DNA of 17,071 nucleotides from Alphaproteobacteria bacterium (GCA_018830415.1 JAHJSJ010000312.1:1-17071); one strand, 5' to 3'; positions 1-7,136 are shown, counted from the first letter of the stretch. Notes: generated by a model from the letters alone, not told the origin. Translations and numbers: made by a program.

Positions 1-2
1 AG

Positions 3-365
3 GTCCGCGCCGTCCCCGACGACCCGATCATTGTCCGCCAGAACTGGCTGCGCGCCTATGACTTCGCCACCGACAAGGGCGCGCTCGCGCTCAACGACTA
101 TGCCCGGACCAACGATCCCTTCGCGCTGATCGGCAGGGAACAGGTCGGGGTGGACGTGACCAGCGTGATCCGCGCGTCGCCGACTAGCTTCCGCGTCGCC
201 TGGGTCGAGCGCCGTTACCGCGACGGTAGCATAGCCGAAACGAGTCGCTGGACGGCGATCCTGACCATCGTCGTCCAGGTCCCCCGCACCCCCGATGCCC
301 TGCGCAAGAACCCGCTCGGCATTTTCGTCAACGCCATCAACTGGTCGAAGGAACTCGGATCATGA
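3..365 (+). CDS. trbF: TrbF (VirB8-like) conjugation protein, 3' part
   Basis: Partial gene: the reading frame is open from base 3 and runs off the left edge, leaving about 120 C-terminal residues. TrbF is the VirB8-type inner-membrane protein of P-type conjugation systems, whose periplasmic domain helps assemble the mating channel. The visible part includes a VNDY-like stretch (ALNDYARTNDPF), then the alternating strands typical of the VirB8 fold (SFRVAWVERRYRDG, SRWTAILTIVVQV) and a C-terminal NPLGIFVNAINWSKEL ending, which is characteristic of TrbF. The stop codon overlaps the trbG start by 4 bp (ATGA), so translation is probably coupled. The N-terminal membrane anchor lies outside the window. 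Assignment to TrbF rather than a generic VirB8 rests on the following trbG-trbI order. Confidence 0.85.
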   Translation, partial: VRAVPDDPIIVRQNWLRAYDFATDKGALALNDYARTNDPFALIGREQVGVDVTSVIRASPTSFRVAWVERRYRDGSIAETSRWTAILTIVVQVPRTPDALRKNPLGIFVNAINWSKELGS

Positions 366-1387
366 TCAGCACTTTTGCAGCAGCAAATCGCCGCATCGCC
401 ACCGCCTTGCTCGCAGCAAGCACAGCGCTTGCCTCGCCCGCGCAGGCCCAAAACCACCAGCCTGCCGCATCTGCGGCTACCAACGAGGCATCACCGGCGC
501 TCAATTCCGAGCCGACGGTAGTGGCCATCCCCGTGCCGCTTCCGCTCCCCGGTCAACTCAAACAGTTACCGCAGCGCCCCCCTCCCCACGCTGCGGGCCG
601 CTCCCGTCCGTCCCAGAGTCGCCCCACTCTTCAGGACAGGCTGGGAGCGGCAATGGAGGCTGCGCGGGTGCAGCCGGAGCGCACCGGGTTCATCAACGCG
701 ATCCAGGTCTTTCCCTACACCGAGGGCGCGCTCTACCAGGTCTATGCCAAACCCGGACAAGTGACCGACATCGCGCTGCAGGAAGGCGAGCAACTGGTCG
801 GATCAGGGCCGGTCGCGTCGGGCGACACGGTGCGCTGGATGATCGGCGATACGGTCAGCGGCAGCGGACCGGCGTCGAGGGTCCACATTCTGGTCAAGCC
901 CATCCGTCCGGACATTGCGACCAATCTTGTCATCAACACCAACCGCCGCACTTACCATCTCGAACTGCGAGCCACTCCGTCGGTCTATATGGCCTCGGTC
1001 TCGTGGACCTATCCGCAGGACGAGCTGATCGCGCTGCGCCAGGCCCGGACCGAATCAGAGCGTGCCGCGCCAGTTGCAGCGGGCGTGGATCTGTCGCTGC
1101 TCAATTTCCGCTACGCGATCGACGGTGACCGCCCCGATTGGCGCCCATTGCGCGCCTTCGATGACGGGGTGCGCGTGTTTATCGAGTTTCCCGAGAGCAT
1201 AGCGCAGGGTGAGCTGCCGCCGCTGTTCGTGATCGGCGCCAAAGGCGAAGCCGAGCTGATCAACTATCGCGTTTCTGGTCGCTACATGATCGTCGACCGT
1301 CTGTTCGCGAAGGCCGAACTCCGGCTTGGCGGGCGCAAGGGGCAGCAGACTGTCCGGATTACCTCCAACCCGCGGGGGCGGGCATGA
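362..1387 (+). CDS. trbG: TrbG (VirB9/CagX-like) conjugation outer-membrane channel protein
   Basis: 341 residues. This is the VirB9-type component that, with VirB10, forms the outer-membrane core complex of a conjugative type IV secretion system. Residues 1-29 form a Sec signal peptide (Arg-rich start, Ala/Leu core, cleavage expected after PAQAQ). There is no lipobox Cys. Residues 35-90 are a Pro-rich linker. The N-terminal VirB9 domain covers about 108-220, with VFPYTEGALYQVYAKPG (116-132), TNLVINTNRRTYHLEL (187-202) and VSWTYP (213-218). The C-terminal beta domain covers about 248-337, with VFIEFP (272-277), LPPLFVI (285-291) and NYRVSGRYMIVDRLFAKAEL (301-320). An SD (AAGGA) precedes the ATG by about 9 nt. 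The gene overlaps trbF and trbI by 4 bp each, indicating one operon. Confidence 0.93.
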   Translation: MISTFAAANRRIATALLAASTALASPAQAQNHQPAASAATNEASPALNSEPTVVAIPVPLPLPGQLKQLPQRPPPHAAGRSRPSQSRPTLQDRLGAAMEAARVQPERTGFINAIQVFPYTEGALYQVYAKPGQVTDIALQEGEQLVGSGPVASGDTVRWMIGDTVSGSGPASRVHILVKPIRPDIATNLVINTNRRTYHLELRATPSVYMASVSWTYPQDELIALRQARTESERAAPVAAGVDLSLLNFRYAIDGDRPDWRPLRAFDDGVRVFIEFPESIAQGELPPLFVIGAKGEAELINYRVSGRYMIVDRLFAKAELRLGGRKGQQTVRITSNPRGRA

Positions 1388-2589
1388 CTGGTGAGGCACA
1401 AGACGAACACGCCGAAGCGCCGCCCGCCGATCCTGAAAACGCGGTCAAGCTGCGCGGCGATCCGCCGCGCGTCATGCGCCTGTCGCGAAAAGCCATTGGC
1501 ATTACATCCGCCTGTGGCTTTGCTCTCGTCGGCGGCGCGCTGATCTATGCGCTCCAGCCTGCAGGCCGGAAGGGGGCTGAAGAACTCTACAATACCGATG
1601 GCGTGGCGGTGGCCGACAATCTATCGGGTGCGCCCAAGGACTACGGTCAGGTGCCCAAGCTCGGTCCGCCGCTCCCCGGCGATCTTGGCAAGCCGATCCT
1701 TGACGCGCAACGCCGCGGCGACGTGGCCGCTCTGCCGCCGATTGGCGCGCAGCCGCCTGCCGCTCCGGTCGACCCCGCAGTTGCTGCCGCCGATGCCGCC
1801 CGACAGCGCGCCGAACAGGAACGCGAAGCCGCGCGCGGCAGTCGCCTGTTCTTCGGCGGCGGATCACCGGGAAGTGGCAGTGCGGGCCTTGTTGGTCTAC
1901 CGCCACCAGCCGAACCTCCGGCTGCAACACTTACGGCAGGACCGCAGTCTGTTACTGCCCGAAAGCAGGCCTTCCTTGAACACGCCAGTGACCGGCGCAC
2001 CGTGTCGGGCGAGCGGCTGACCGGGCTGGCCTCTCCTTCAATCCTGCAAGCGGGATCGGTCATCCCCGCAGCACTGATCACCGGCATCCGTTCCGATCTG
2101 CCCGGACTTGTGACAGCGCAGGTCACCCAGAATGTCTATGACAGCCCGACCGGGCGCATCCTGCTCATCCCGCAAGGCTCGCGGCTGGTCGGCGACTATG
2201 ACGCTGACGTCGCGTTCGGTCAGAGTCGGATCCTGCTCGCCTGGAACCGGTTGATCCTGCCCGACGGTCGCTCGATCGTGCTCGAACGCCAGCCCGCATC
2301 CGACCCGCGCGGCTATGCCGGCTTGCAGGACGGCACCGACTATCATTGGGGCGGCGTGCTCAAAGCGGCGCTGGTCTCAACGCTTCTAGGCGCGGGATCG
2401 GAGCTGGGTTCGGGTGACGATGGTAATCTTGCCCGCGCGTTGCGGCGAGGGACGCAGGACAGCATCAACCGCGCTGGTGAGCAGATTGTCAGCCGAGAGT
2501 TGAATGTCCGACCTTCGCTTACCATCCGGCCCGGCTTTCCAGTGCGGGTGCTGGTGACGCGCGACCTGGTGCTTGGAGGCGGGCAATGA
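1384..2589 (+). CDS. trbI: TrbI (VirB10-like) conjugation channel protein
   Basis: 401 residues, normal for TrbI. VirB10-type proteins span both membranes and link the energised inner-membrane machinery to the outer-membrane pore. A charged cytoplasmic N-terminus (1-36) is followed by one transmembrane helix (about 38-57). Next comes a periplasmic Pro/Ala-rich linker (about 88-185) containing an Ala/Glu/Arg helix (AADAARQRAEQEREAARG, 135-152). The C-terminal beta-barrel domain (about 205-395) has the family signatures SVIPAALITGIRSDLPG (225-241), AQVTQNVYDSPTG (245-257), LLIPQGSRLVGDYD (260-273), RILLAWNRLILPDG (282-295) and RPGFPVRVLVTRDLVL (382-397). The start is an ATG overlapping the trbG stop (ATGA), and the stop overlaps the next start the same way. 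Confidence 0.95.
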   Translation: MTGEAQDEHAEAPPADPENAVKLRGDPPRVMRLSRKAIGITSACGFALVGGALIYALQPAGRKGAEELYNTDGVAVADNLSGAPKDYGQVPKLGPPLPGDLGKPILDAQRRGDVAALPPIGAQPPAAPVDPAVAAADAARQRAEQEREAARGSRLFFGGGSPGSGSAGLVGLPPPAEPPAATLTAGPQSVTARKQAFLEHASDRRTVSGERLTGLASPSILQAGSVIPAALITGIRSDLPGLVTAQVTQNVYDSPTGRILLIPQGSRLVGDYDADVAFGQSRILLAWNRLILPDGRSIVLERQPASDPRGYAGLQDGTDYHWGGVLKAALVSTLLGAGSELGSGDDGNLARALRRGTQDSINRAGEQIVSRELNVRPSLTIRPGFPVRVLVTRDLVLGGGQ

Positions 2590-2831
2590 CGCGGCTGAAG
2601 CTGGCCGACTTGGCCGACGAGAAGCCGGTACGGCTGACGGTGGAGATTTCGGCACGGCTGCACCGAGAACTTCTGGCCTATGCCACAGTACTAAATGGGG
2701 GCGATGCCAAGGGTGCCCCAACACCTGAACGACTGATTCCGCCGATGATTGAGCGGTTCATCGCGACCGACCGAGACTATGGACGGCAACGCCGCCAAGT
2801 ACGAGGAGTAGGGATCGAAAAGACCACATAG
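2586..2831 (+). CDS. DUF2274 family protein, last gene of the trb operon
   Basis: 81 residues. DUF2274 proteins are short soluble proteins of unknown function that regularly follow trbI in alphaproteobacterial conjugation clusters. The family pattern is visible as LKLADLADEKPVRLTVEISARLHRELLAYATVL (residues 4-36), followed by PERLIPPMIERFIATDRDY (47-65) and a basic tail. The first half has the look of a ribbon-helix-helix fold (a beta strand KPVRLTVEI, then two helices), so a DNA-binding or regulatory role for the operon is possible but is inference only. The start ATG overlaps the trbI stop by 4 bp and follows a good SD (GGAGG, about 6 nt away). The gene ends one base from the end of a convergent small gene, so this is the end of the conjugation operon here. 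Confidence 0.85.
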   Translation: MTRLKLADLADEKPVRLTVEISARLHRELLAYATVLNGGDAKGAPTPERLIPPMIERFIATDRDYGRQRRQVRGVGIEKTT

Positions 2832-2832
2832 T

Positions 2833-3009
2833 TCATTGCATCGGCGTCTCGGATGCATCATCGGTTTCTAGGACATGAAGCGCCATGGAAAGATGAGCGG
2901 CAGGCAAATATAATTGCTCGGCGTCGAGCTGCTTAAGACAGCGCTCAAGCAACTGCCTTAACTCGCGGCGTGACATCCCCGAACCTGCCGACTTATCTTT
3001 TCGCTTCAT
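2833..3009 (-). CDS. Small orphan protein (58 aa) coupled to the LysR gene
   Basis: 58 codons that read as a plausible protein: a basic start (MKRKDKSAG), then an amphipathic, Leu-rich helical region (MSRRELRQLLERCLKQLDAEQLYLPAAHLSMALHVLE, residues 12-48) and an acidic tail. The start ATG overlaps the LysR stop by 4 bp (ATGA, 3006-3009), and a GAGG sequence lies about 10 nt upstream, so it is probably translated together with LysR. It ends one base before the convergent DUF2274 stop. No signal peptide or membrane segment is visible. I do not recognise the family with certainty. The helix-rich composition and position suggest a small partner or accessory of the conjugation/LysR unit, which is inference. 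The tight overlap and the absence of any wasted sequence are the main reasons to call it real. Confidence 0.6.
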   Translation of the reverse strand: MKRKDKSAGSGMSRRELRQLLERCLKQLDAEQLYLPAAHLSMALHVLETDDASETPMQ

Positions 3010-3953
3010 AGCCGCCCTACCTCAGGCGCGCCCGCAGGTCTGCGTTGTATCTGATCCGAATCAGGATACCGCTCCGAGATCAATTCAAAGAATCTCTGAA
3101 GGGCCGGGTTGCCGTTATCGCGGCGCCAATAGAGCGAGAATTCAAGTCGCGCCGAACCGGGCAGATCGTGGATTTCACGAAACGTCAGTCCCGGCCATGC
3201 AATCCCTGCCGCAGCCTCGGTTGCGATTGAAATGAAACGATTGGCCACGACCATGCTTATCACGCTTTCCAAGCTAGTGTCTTGGCAGATGACATTGGGA
3301 CGATAGCCTTGCTCGGTCAGGCGGGACGAAATCAGATTGCCGAGGATCGGCCCGATCCCACTGCTAGGCACGACGAACACCTCTCTTCGAAGGTCTTGCC
3401 AGTAGATTCGCTCCTGCTCAGCTAGCGCGCTGCCTGCAATACAGGCCACCAGCAGTCTTTCAGACCAAAGCGGACGACTACTCAATCCTGCTTCTTCGAG
3501 CCCGCTCGGGGCGATTGATACGTCGATGGTTTGGGACTGCAGGCCATGCAGAAGTTTGTCGGGGCTTGCCTCGACGCCATCGAACTGAACGTCGGGGAAG
3601 CGGTTCAAATAGTCCGAGATTGCCAGCTTGAGGTTGCCAGACATCAATGGCGAGCAAAAGCCGACTGCAATTCGTCCTTGCAGGCCATAGCTGACATTTC
3701 GTGCTGTGGTGGCAAGGTTATCGATGTCAGTCAAAATCCGCCTGGCGCGCTCGATGAAAACCCGGCCATTTTCGGTGGGCTCGGCGCCGCGGGTTGTTCG
3801 TTCGAAAAGCTTGACGCCCAGCCGGTCTTCCAGCTGCATAACCCGGCGGCTGAGCGTAGACTGCTTGACGTTCAGAGCCTGAGCTGCCCGCGCAAAACTG
3901 TGCGTGTCAGCCGCCAGTACTGCATAACGCAATTGCCGCAGCTCGATCGTCAT
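3006..3953 (-). CDS. LysR-family transcriptional regulator
   Basis: 315 residues, full length for LysR. The N-terminal winged helix-turn-helix lies at about residues 4-62, with the HTH at SFARAAQALNVKQSTLSRRV (19-38) and the wing LEDRLGVKLFERTTRG (41-56). The linker helix is at 63-90, and the effector-binding domain starts at about 93 (GRIAVGF). The variant KQSTLSRR in the recognition helix resembles LysR proteins that I recall sitting next to trb clusters of integrative elements, so it may regulate the element rather than the detoxification genes upstream. However, its start overlaps the stop of the transporter gene (ATGA, 3950-3953), so it is translated as part of that minus-strand unit. 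A LysR gene at the end of its operon, instead of divergent from it, is less common. No clear SD precedes the ATG, which fits coupling. Confidence 0.93.
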   Translation of the reverse strand: MTIELRQLRYAVLAADTHSFARAAQALNVKQSTLSRRVMQLEDRLGVKLFERTTRGAEPTENGRVFIERARRILTDIDNLATTARNVSYGLQGRIAVGFCSPLMSGNLKLAISDYLNRFPDVQFDGVEASPDKLLHGLQSQTIDVSIAPSGLEEAGLSSRPLWSERLLVACIAGSALAEQERIYWQDLRREVFVVPSSGIGPILGNLISSRLTEQGYRPNVICQDTSLESVISMVVANRFISIATEAAAGIAWPGLTFREIHDLPGSARLEFSLYWRRDNGNPALQRFFELISERYPDSDQIQRRPAGAPEVGRL

Positions 3954-4444
3954 CCGGATTGGCCGATTTCAGCGGTGGCTCTCATCGCGCGACTTGGTGT
4001 GTACTGGCTCAGAGCAAGCCCTAATACCATGATGGCCAAGCCAATCAGTCTGGGCGTCGTTACAGGGCGCGATACGGCGCCAAGTAAGCCAAAATGGTCG
4101 ATCAGTGCCGATGTGAATATCTGTGCAGTCATCACGAAGAGAATAGCGTTGCCAATGCCGAACCGCGGGGCAAGCAGGGTGACGCTGATCACATAGCCCG
4201 CAACGATGGCCCCGCCCGCAAAATCGATGGGCCGGGCACGCAGGGCGAGGCGCAGGTCGGGCACCTGTCCAGTCGCGATCAGCCCGACCGTCAGCGCGAC
4301 CATAAACCCCACGGCGAACAACAGAACCGGGGCGAGCAGCGGATCGCCAAGGGTGCGGCCAAGGCGGCCATTCAGGATCGCCATGAACGGGATCAGCGCT
4401 CCTGCCGCTGCCGCCCAGAGAGCATAACCAGCAAAGCGCAGCAT
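3950..4444 (-). CDS. DMT-superfamily transporter, YdcZ/DUF606 type
   Basis: 164 residues, five predicted transmembrane helices (about 5-24, 36-57, 74-95, 97-115, 131-148). YdcZ/DUF606 proteins are short, five-helix members of the drug/metabolite transporter superfamily with unknown substrates. Family marks visible here are the early PFMAILNGRLGRTLGDPLLAPVL stretch (residues 19-41, with N25), and the late GIGNAILFVMTAQIFTSALIDHFG (97-120) with the conserved Gln and DHFG. Its start overlaps the stop of the upstream glutathione transferase by one base (TAATG), and its stop overlaps the LysR start by 4 bp. The context suggests export of a conjugate or an end product made by the transferases of the same unit, but nothing in the sequence identifies the substrate. 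Confidence 0.8.
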   Translation of the reverse strand: MLRFAGYALWAAAAGALIPFMAILNGRLGRTLGDPLLAPVLLFAVGFMVALTVGLIATGQVPDLRLALRARPIDFAGGAIVAGYVISVTLLAPRFGIGNAILFVMTAQIFTSALIDHFGLLGAVSRPVTTPRLIGLAIMVLGLALSQYTPSRAMRATAEIGQSG

Positions 4445-5049
4445 TATTCTGGCACCTGCGTCGCCAGCATCGACGGCCGCTGCAAAAACTCACCGAACCA
4501 GGCTGCCAGTTCAGGACGGCCCGTCCGCCAATCGACGTGCTGAGCTGCCCGAAAATCGAGATAGGCCAAGGCACACGCGGTGGCGATATGGCCAATGTCG
4601 ATGGATGCGGAATAACTTCCGATCTCGGTTTCGAGCGCATCGGCACTGCGGCGCATGGTTCGGCACCAGTGTTCGATCCAGTCCGGCGAGCGTTCGTTCT
4701 CGGGACGGCGGTTCACTTCCAGTGCCAACGACAGGCAGGTTTCCATGATCCCGTCGGCCAGCGCCTGGCGGCGCAAAACCTGCCAGCGCTCGTCACCGCC
4801 GAGCGGGATCAACAAGGTTCCCCCGCTCGCCTGGTCGAGATATTCGCAGATCACCGGGCTGTCATAGAGCGCACGGCCATCGCCGAGGATCAGGGCGGGA
4901 ACCTTGCTCAGGGGGTTGGAGGTCACAAGCTCGGCCGGGGCATCGAACGGGCTGACATTGACCAGTTCGATTCCGTCGATGGCCTTTTCGGCAATCAGCA
5001 CGCGGACCTTGCGCGCGAATGGTGAAGTTGGGGCATAAAAGAGTCGCAT
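4444..5049 (-). CDS. Glutathione S-transferase family protein (first of two)
   Basis: 201 residues from the chosen start. GSTs add glutathione to electrophiles or use it in reductions, as cytoplasmic dimers. The N-terminal thioredoxin-like domain has YAPTSPFARKVRV (residues 5-17) with Ser9 in the usual activating position, the cis-Pro motif SKVPAL (48-53) and the glutathione gamma-Glu-binding motif DSPVICEYLD (63-72). The all-helical C-terminal domain follows (about 85-200), with IDIGHIATACALAYLDFR (150-167) as the N-capping box region. ATG 5049 was chosen because AAGGA precedes it by about 6 nt and the protein then begins at the first beta strand. A GTG at 5085 that overlaps the SDR stop also has an SD (GGAGAG) and would add 12 residues. 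The gene is read with the SDR upstream and the transporter downstream. Confidence 0.88.
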   Translation of the reverse strand: MRLFYAPTSPFARKVRVLIAEKAIDGIELVNVSPFDAPAELVTSNPLSKVPALILGDGRALYDSPVICEYLDQASGGTLLIPLGGDERWQVLRRQALADGIMETCLSLALEVNRRPENERSPDWIEHWCRTMRRSADALETEIGSYSASIDIGHIATACALAYLDFRAAQHVDWRTGRPELAAWFGEFLQRPSMLATQVPE

Positions 5050-5081
5050 CGAATTCCTTTCAACTGGCGCGTGGGCAGCGT

Positions 5082-5795
5082 TCACCAGATCTCTCCGAAG
5101 GGACGTGCTTCAAGCTCGAATGACCATGTTGAACGTGGTTGATTGACCAGCATCAGGGCCATGCCTGCGATGTCGATCGGCTCGACGAAAAAGTCGCGCG
5201 GCCTGTCCTTGAACCGCTCAAGCATGAAAGGTTCGGCCACGATTCCGTCCACCACGATCAGCGAGACATGAATGCCTTTTGGACCGAACGCGCGGGCTAG
5301 CGACTCCGCCAGGCTACGCTGGGCGGCCTTGGCGGCGGCAAAGCCGACGGCCTTCGCCCCGCCGCGGCGGGAGGCGGTAGCTCCTATGAAAACGATGTTC
5401 CCGGCCCCGCGTTCAATCATCCCGGGCAAAACGACGCGCGCGGCATTGTAGGCCCCGAAGCAATTGACCCGCCAGCTCGCTTCGAAGTCCTGCGCCGATA
5501 CTTCGAGCGCATCGCCCCACAGGCCCTTGCCGGCGTTGTAGACCAGCACTTCGACCGGACCTTCGTCCCGTTCGATCGCGGCCAGCGCGGTATTGAGCCC
5601 TTCCGCGTCGGCCACATCACAGACATACCCCTTGGCGTCGGCAAAATGGACCTCAAGCTCAGCCAGCGTGTCGGGCGATCGGGCGATCATCGCCACGCGG
5701 TATCCCGCCATCGCGAACTTGCCCACCAGAGCTGCGCCATTGCCGGGGCCAACCCCGATGACAACGCAAACCGACTTTCCTGAACCAGAGCTCAT
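5082..5795 (-). CDS. SDR-family oxidoreductase lacking the catalytic tyrosine
   Basis: 237 residues, one Rossmann domain. Short-chain dehydrogenases normally transfer hydride between NAD(P) and a carbonyl/alcohol using Asn-Ser-Tyr-Lys. Visible: a cofactor loop GVGPGNG (14-20, in place of the classical TGxxxGxG), ARS (38-40), CDV (59-61), NAG (87-89), catalytic-type N111, S142 (GATAS) and K156. The residue four before K156, where Tyr is expected, is Phe152 (GFAAAK). No other Tyr sits nearby, so classical acid/base catalysis is not expected. This variant is known in a subgroup of bacterial SDRs whose reaction is unclear. SD GGAGGG lies 5 nt before the ATG. The start overlaps the stop of the upstream transferase (ATGA), so the two are probably made in matched amounts. 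Confidence 0.88.
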   Translation of the reverse strand: MSSGSGKSVCVVIGVGPGNGAALVGKFAMAGYRVAMIARSPDTLAELEVHFADAKGYVCDVADAEGLNTALAAIERDEGPVEVLVYNAGKGLWGDALEVSAQDFEASWRVNCFGAYNAARVVLPGMIERGAGNIVFIGATASRRGGAKAVGFAAAKAAQRSLAESLARAFGPKGIHVSLIVVDGIVAEPFMLERFKDRPRDFFVEPIDIAGMALMLVNQPRSTWSFELEARPFGEIW

Positions 5796-6445
5796 GGCAC
5801 CCTCCAGTGCGGCGGAATGGTCCGCTCGAACCAGGATAGGTCTTCAATCCTTCTGGCCCAGGTGGCCAGGCGTTCGGGCACGACAGCGGCGGCAAAATGG
5901 CCCGGCTTCTGCGCGTCGATCCGCCCCAGCAAGGCGATAAATGGGTAGAGTGTGAAATCGGCAATTGTCGGAGTGGAGCCGATCGCAAAGGCCTCCTGCA
6001 TGGCTTCTGCCAGCAGCCTGAGATCAATCGAAAGCTGCGCCCGCGCGGTTCCGATCGCTTCAAGGTCTGCCGCGCCCGCTTTCAGGAAAAGGGTTTGTTC
6101 CATGATCTGGCGGACTTGGGGGTAGACGTAGTTTGTTGCTGCTGCGGCAAAGCGCCGTCCATGCGCGCGCTGAATGATGTCAGCGGGCCACAGGGCGGCA
6201 CCCGATGGCGCCCGCAGGTCTGCCAGATATTCGGCAATCGCGTCGGATTCGCTTAGCACCAGCGCGCCGTCCAACAGCACCGGCAGCTTCCCCTTTGGGT
6301 TGAGGGCGAGAAACTCCGGCGAGCGCAGATCGCCTGCATCCACCTGAAGCCGCACAGGCTCGTATGCGAAGCCGCCGTGTTCGAGCGCCAGCCATACCTT
6401 CCATGAGAAAGGCGAGCCAGACAGGTAATGAAACTTCATGGTCAT
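5792..6445 (-). CDS. Glutathione S-transferase family protein (second)
   Basis: 217 residues. The N-terminal thioredoxin-like domain begins YLSGSPFSWKVWLALEHGG (7-25), giving Ser9/Ser11 as candidate activating residues. NPKGKLPVL (49-57) holds the cis-Pro and SESDAIAEYL (65-74) the glutathione-binding SNAIL/SESDAI motif. The C-terminal helical domain includes TIADFTLYPFIALLGRID (160-177), the typical N-capping and hydrophobic-staple region. The ATG at 6445 is preceded by AGGGGGG about 8 nt away; a second ATG at 6439 is possible. A longer open frame runs far upstream but lies antisense to the AraC gene and is not used. The gene follows the MAPEG-like gene by 14 nt and overlaps the SDR start (ATGA). 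It is unlike the first GST in sequence, so the two probably act on different substrates or steps. Confidence 0.9.
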   Translation of the reverse strand: MTMKFHYLSGSPFSWKVWLALEHGGFAYEPVRLQVDAGDLRSPEFLALNPKGKLPVLLDGALVLSESDAIAEYLADLRAPSGAALWPADIIQRAHGRRFAAAATNYVYPQVRQIMEQTLFLKAGAADLEAIGTARAQLSIDLRLLAEAMQEAFAIGSTPTIADFTLYPFIALLGRIDAQKPGHFAAAVVPERLATWARRIEDLSWFERTIPPHWRVP

Positions 6446-6459
6446 AGTGGTGTCCCCCC

Positions 6460-6867
6460 TTACATCCAGCTGAGCAGATGCGCGGCGAAGACGACCTGGC
6501 AGATGAAGCCGACGAAGAACGCGATGGTGCGCAGCAGCGGTATGCCGAAGGTGTAGATCATTGCGTGCGCGACGCGGGCGGCAAAGAAGATCCCGGCTGC
6601 CGCGATGGTTGCGGGACTCGACAGGCCCAGCACATGCACGCCCAGCGCGAGCGGGGCGAAGACCACCAGATTTTCGATCGCGTTGCGGTGAGCATTGGAC
6701 AGTCGGTAAGCCCAGTCGGCTTCGGGCCTTACATCGGGCTGCGGATTCTTGAGCGCGGCCCATGGCCCCATCTCGAGCAGCCGATTGGCGATGATTGGGA
6801 TCCACAACACAGCCGTGAACAGAGCTGTAAGGGTAAGATAGTGCAATTCTGCCGTCATCGACGCCAT
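6460..6867 (-). CDS. MAPEG-family membrane protein
   Basis: 135 residues, four predicted transmembrane helices (about 8-28, 62-82, 86-106, 112-132). MAPEG proteins are small integral membrane proteins; several members are membrane-bound glutathione transferases or peroxidases. The family pattern is visible as RLSNAHRNAIENLVVFAPLAL (residues 55-75, with N58 and E65) and AARVAHAMIYTFGIPLLRT (96-114, with R98, H101 and Y105). ATG 6867 was chosen because a strong SD (AAGGAGG) precedes it by about 7 nt; an in-frame start further upstream (6924) would add 19 residues without membrane or family character. It is the first gene of the minus-strand unit, followed by two soluble glutathione transferases, which supports a glutathione-linked role for the whole operon. 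Confidence 0.85.
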   Translation of the reverse strand: MASMTAELHYLTLTALFTAVLWIPIIANRLLEMGPWAALKNPQPDVRPEADWAYRLSNAHRNAIENLVVFAPLALGVHVLGLSSPATIAAAGIFFAARVAHAMIYTFGIPLLRTIAFFVGFICQVVFAAHLLSWM

Positions 6868-7003
6868 GTTGTCCTCCTTCCGTCTGGCGAGCGCGGGATG
6901 CGCGGCCGAGGAAGCACAAGACATAATAGCATTGATCAGTCGTATCTATGATGGATGATAGCAAATATGTTGCAGAAACAACTGTTCTCCTGTATTTGTG
7001 ATT

Positions 7004-7052
7004 GAAACGGCGAGCCTCAGGATGAGGGCACATGCGAAGAGCTCGCCGTTTC
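7004..7052. repeat. Perfect 12-bp inverted repeat upstream of the AraC gene
   Basis: The arms GAAACGGCGAGC (7004-7015) and GCTCGCCGTTTC (7041-7052) are exact reverse complements with a 25-base spacer. No run of T follows either arm, so it does not look like an intrinsic terminator. It could be an operator pair or a structured leader of the AraC mRNA. Confidence 0.6.
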
Positions 7053-7118
7053 GGACAGCTATGCTGACCATTTGCGACCCGCGGGAATGCAACAGGGGCC
7101 GTACAAATCACCGCAGAA

Positions 7119-7136
7119 CCTCGGCAAGTGCCGAGG
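7119..7136. repeat. Short hairpin just upstream of the AraC start
   Basis: CCTCGGC (7119-7125) and GCCGAGG (7130-7136) are exact reverse complements around the four-base loop AAGT. It ends 24 bases before the AraC start codon, so it could form in the mRNA leader or act as a small operator. Confidence 0.4.

Noticed and set aside
295..1128. Second long frame within trbG
   Set aside because: It overlaps a clear VirB9-family gene in another frame and has no recognisable domain.
2837..2857. 6-bp hairpin (TGCATC/GATGCA) as a terminator for the trb operon
   Set aside because: The stem is short, its loop is nine bases, no T-run follows, and it lies within the small gene's coding sequence.
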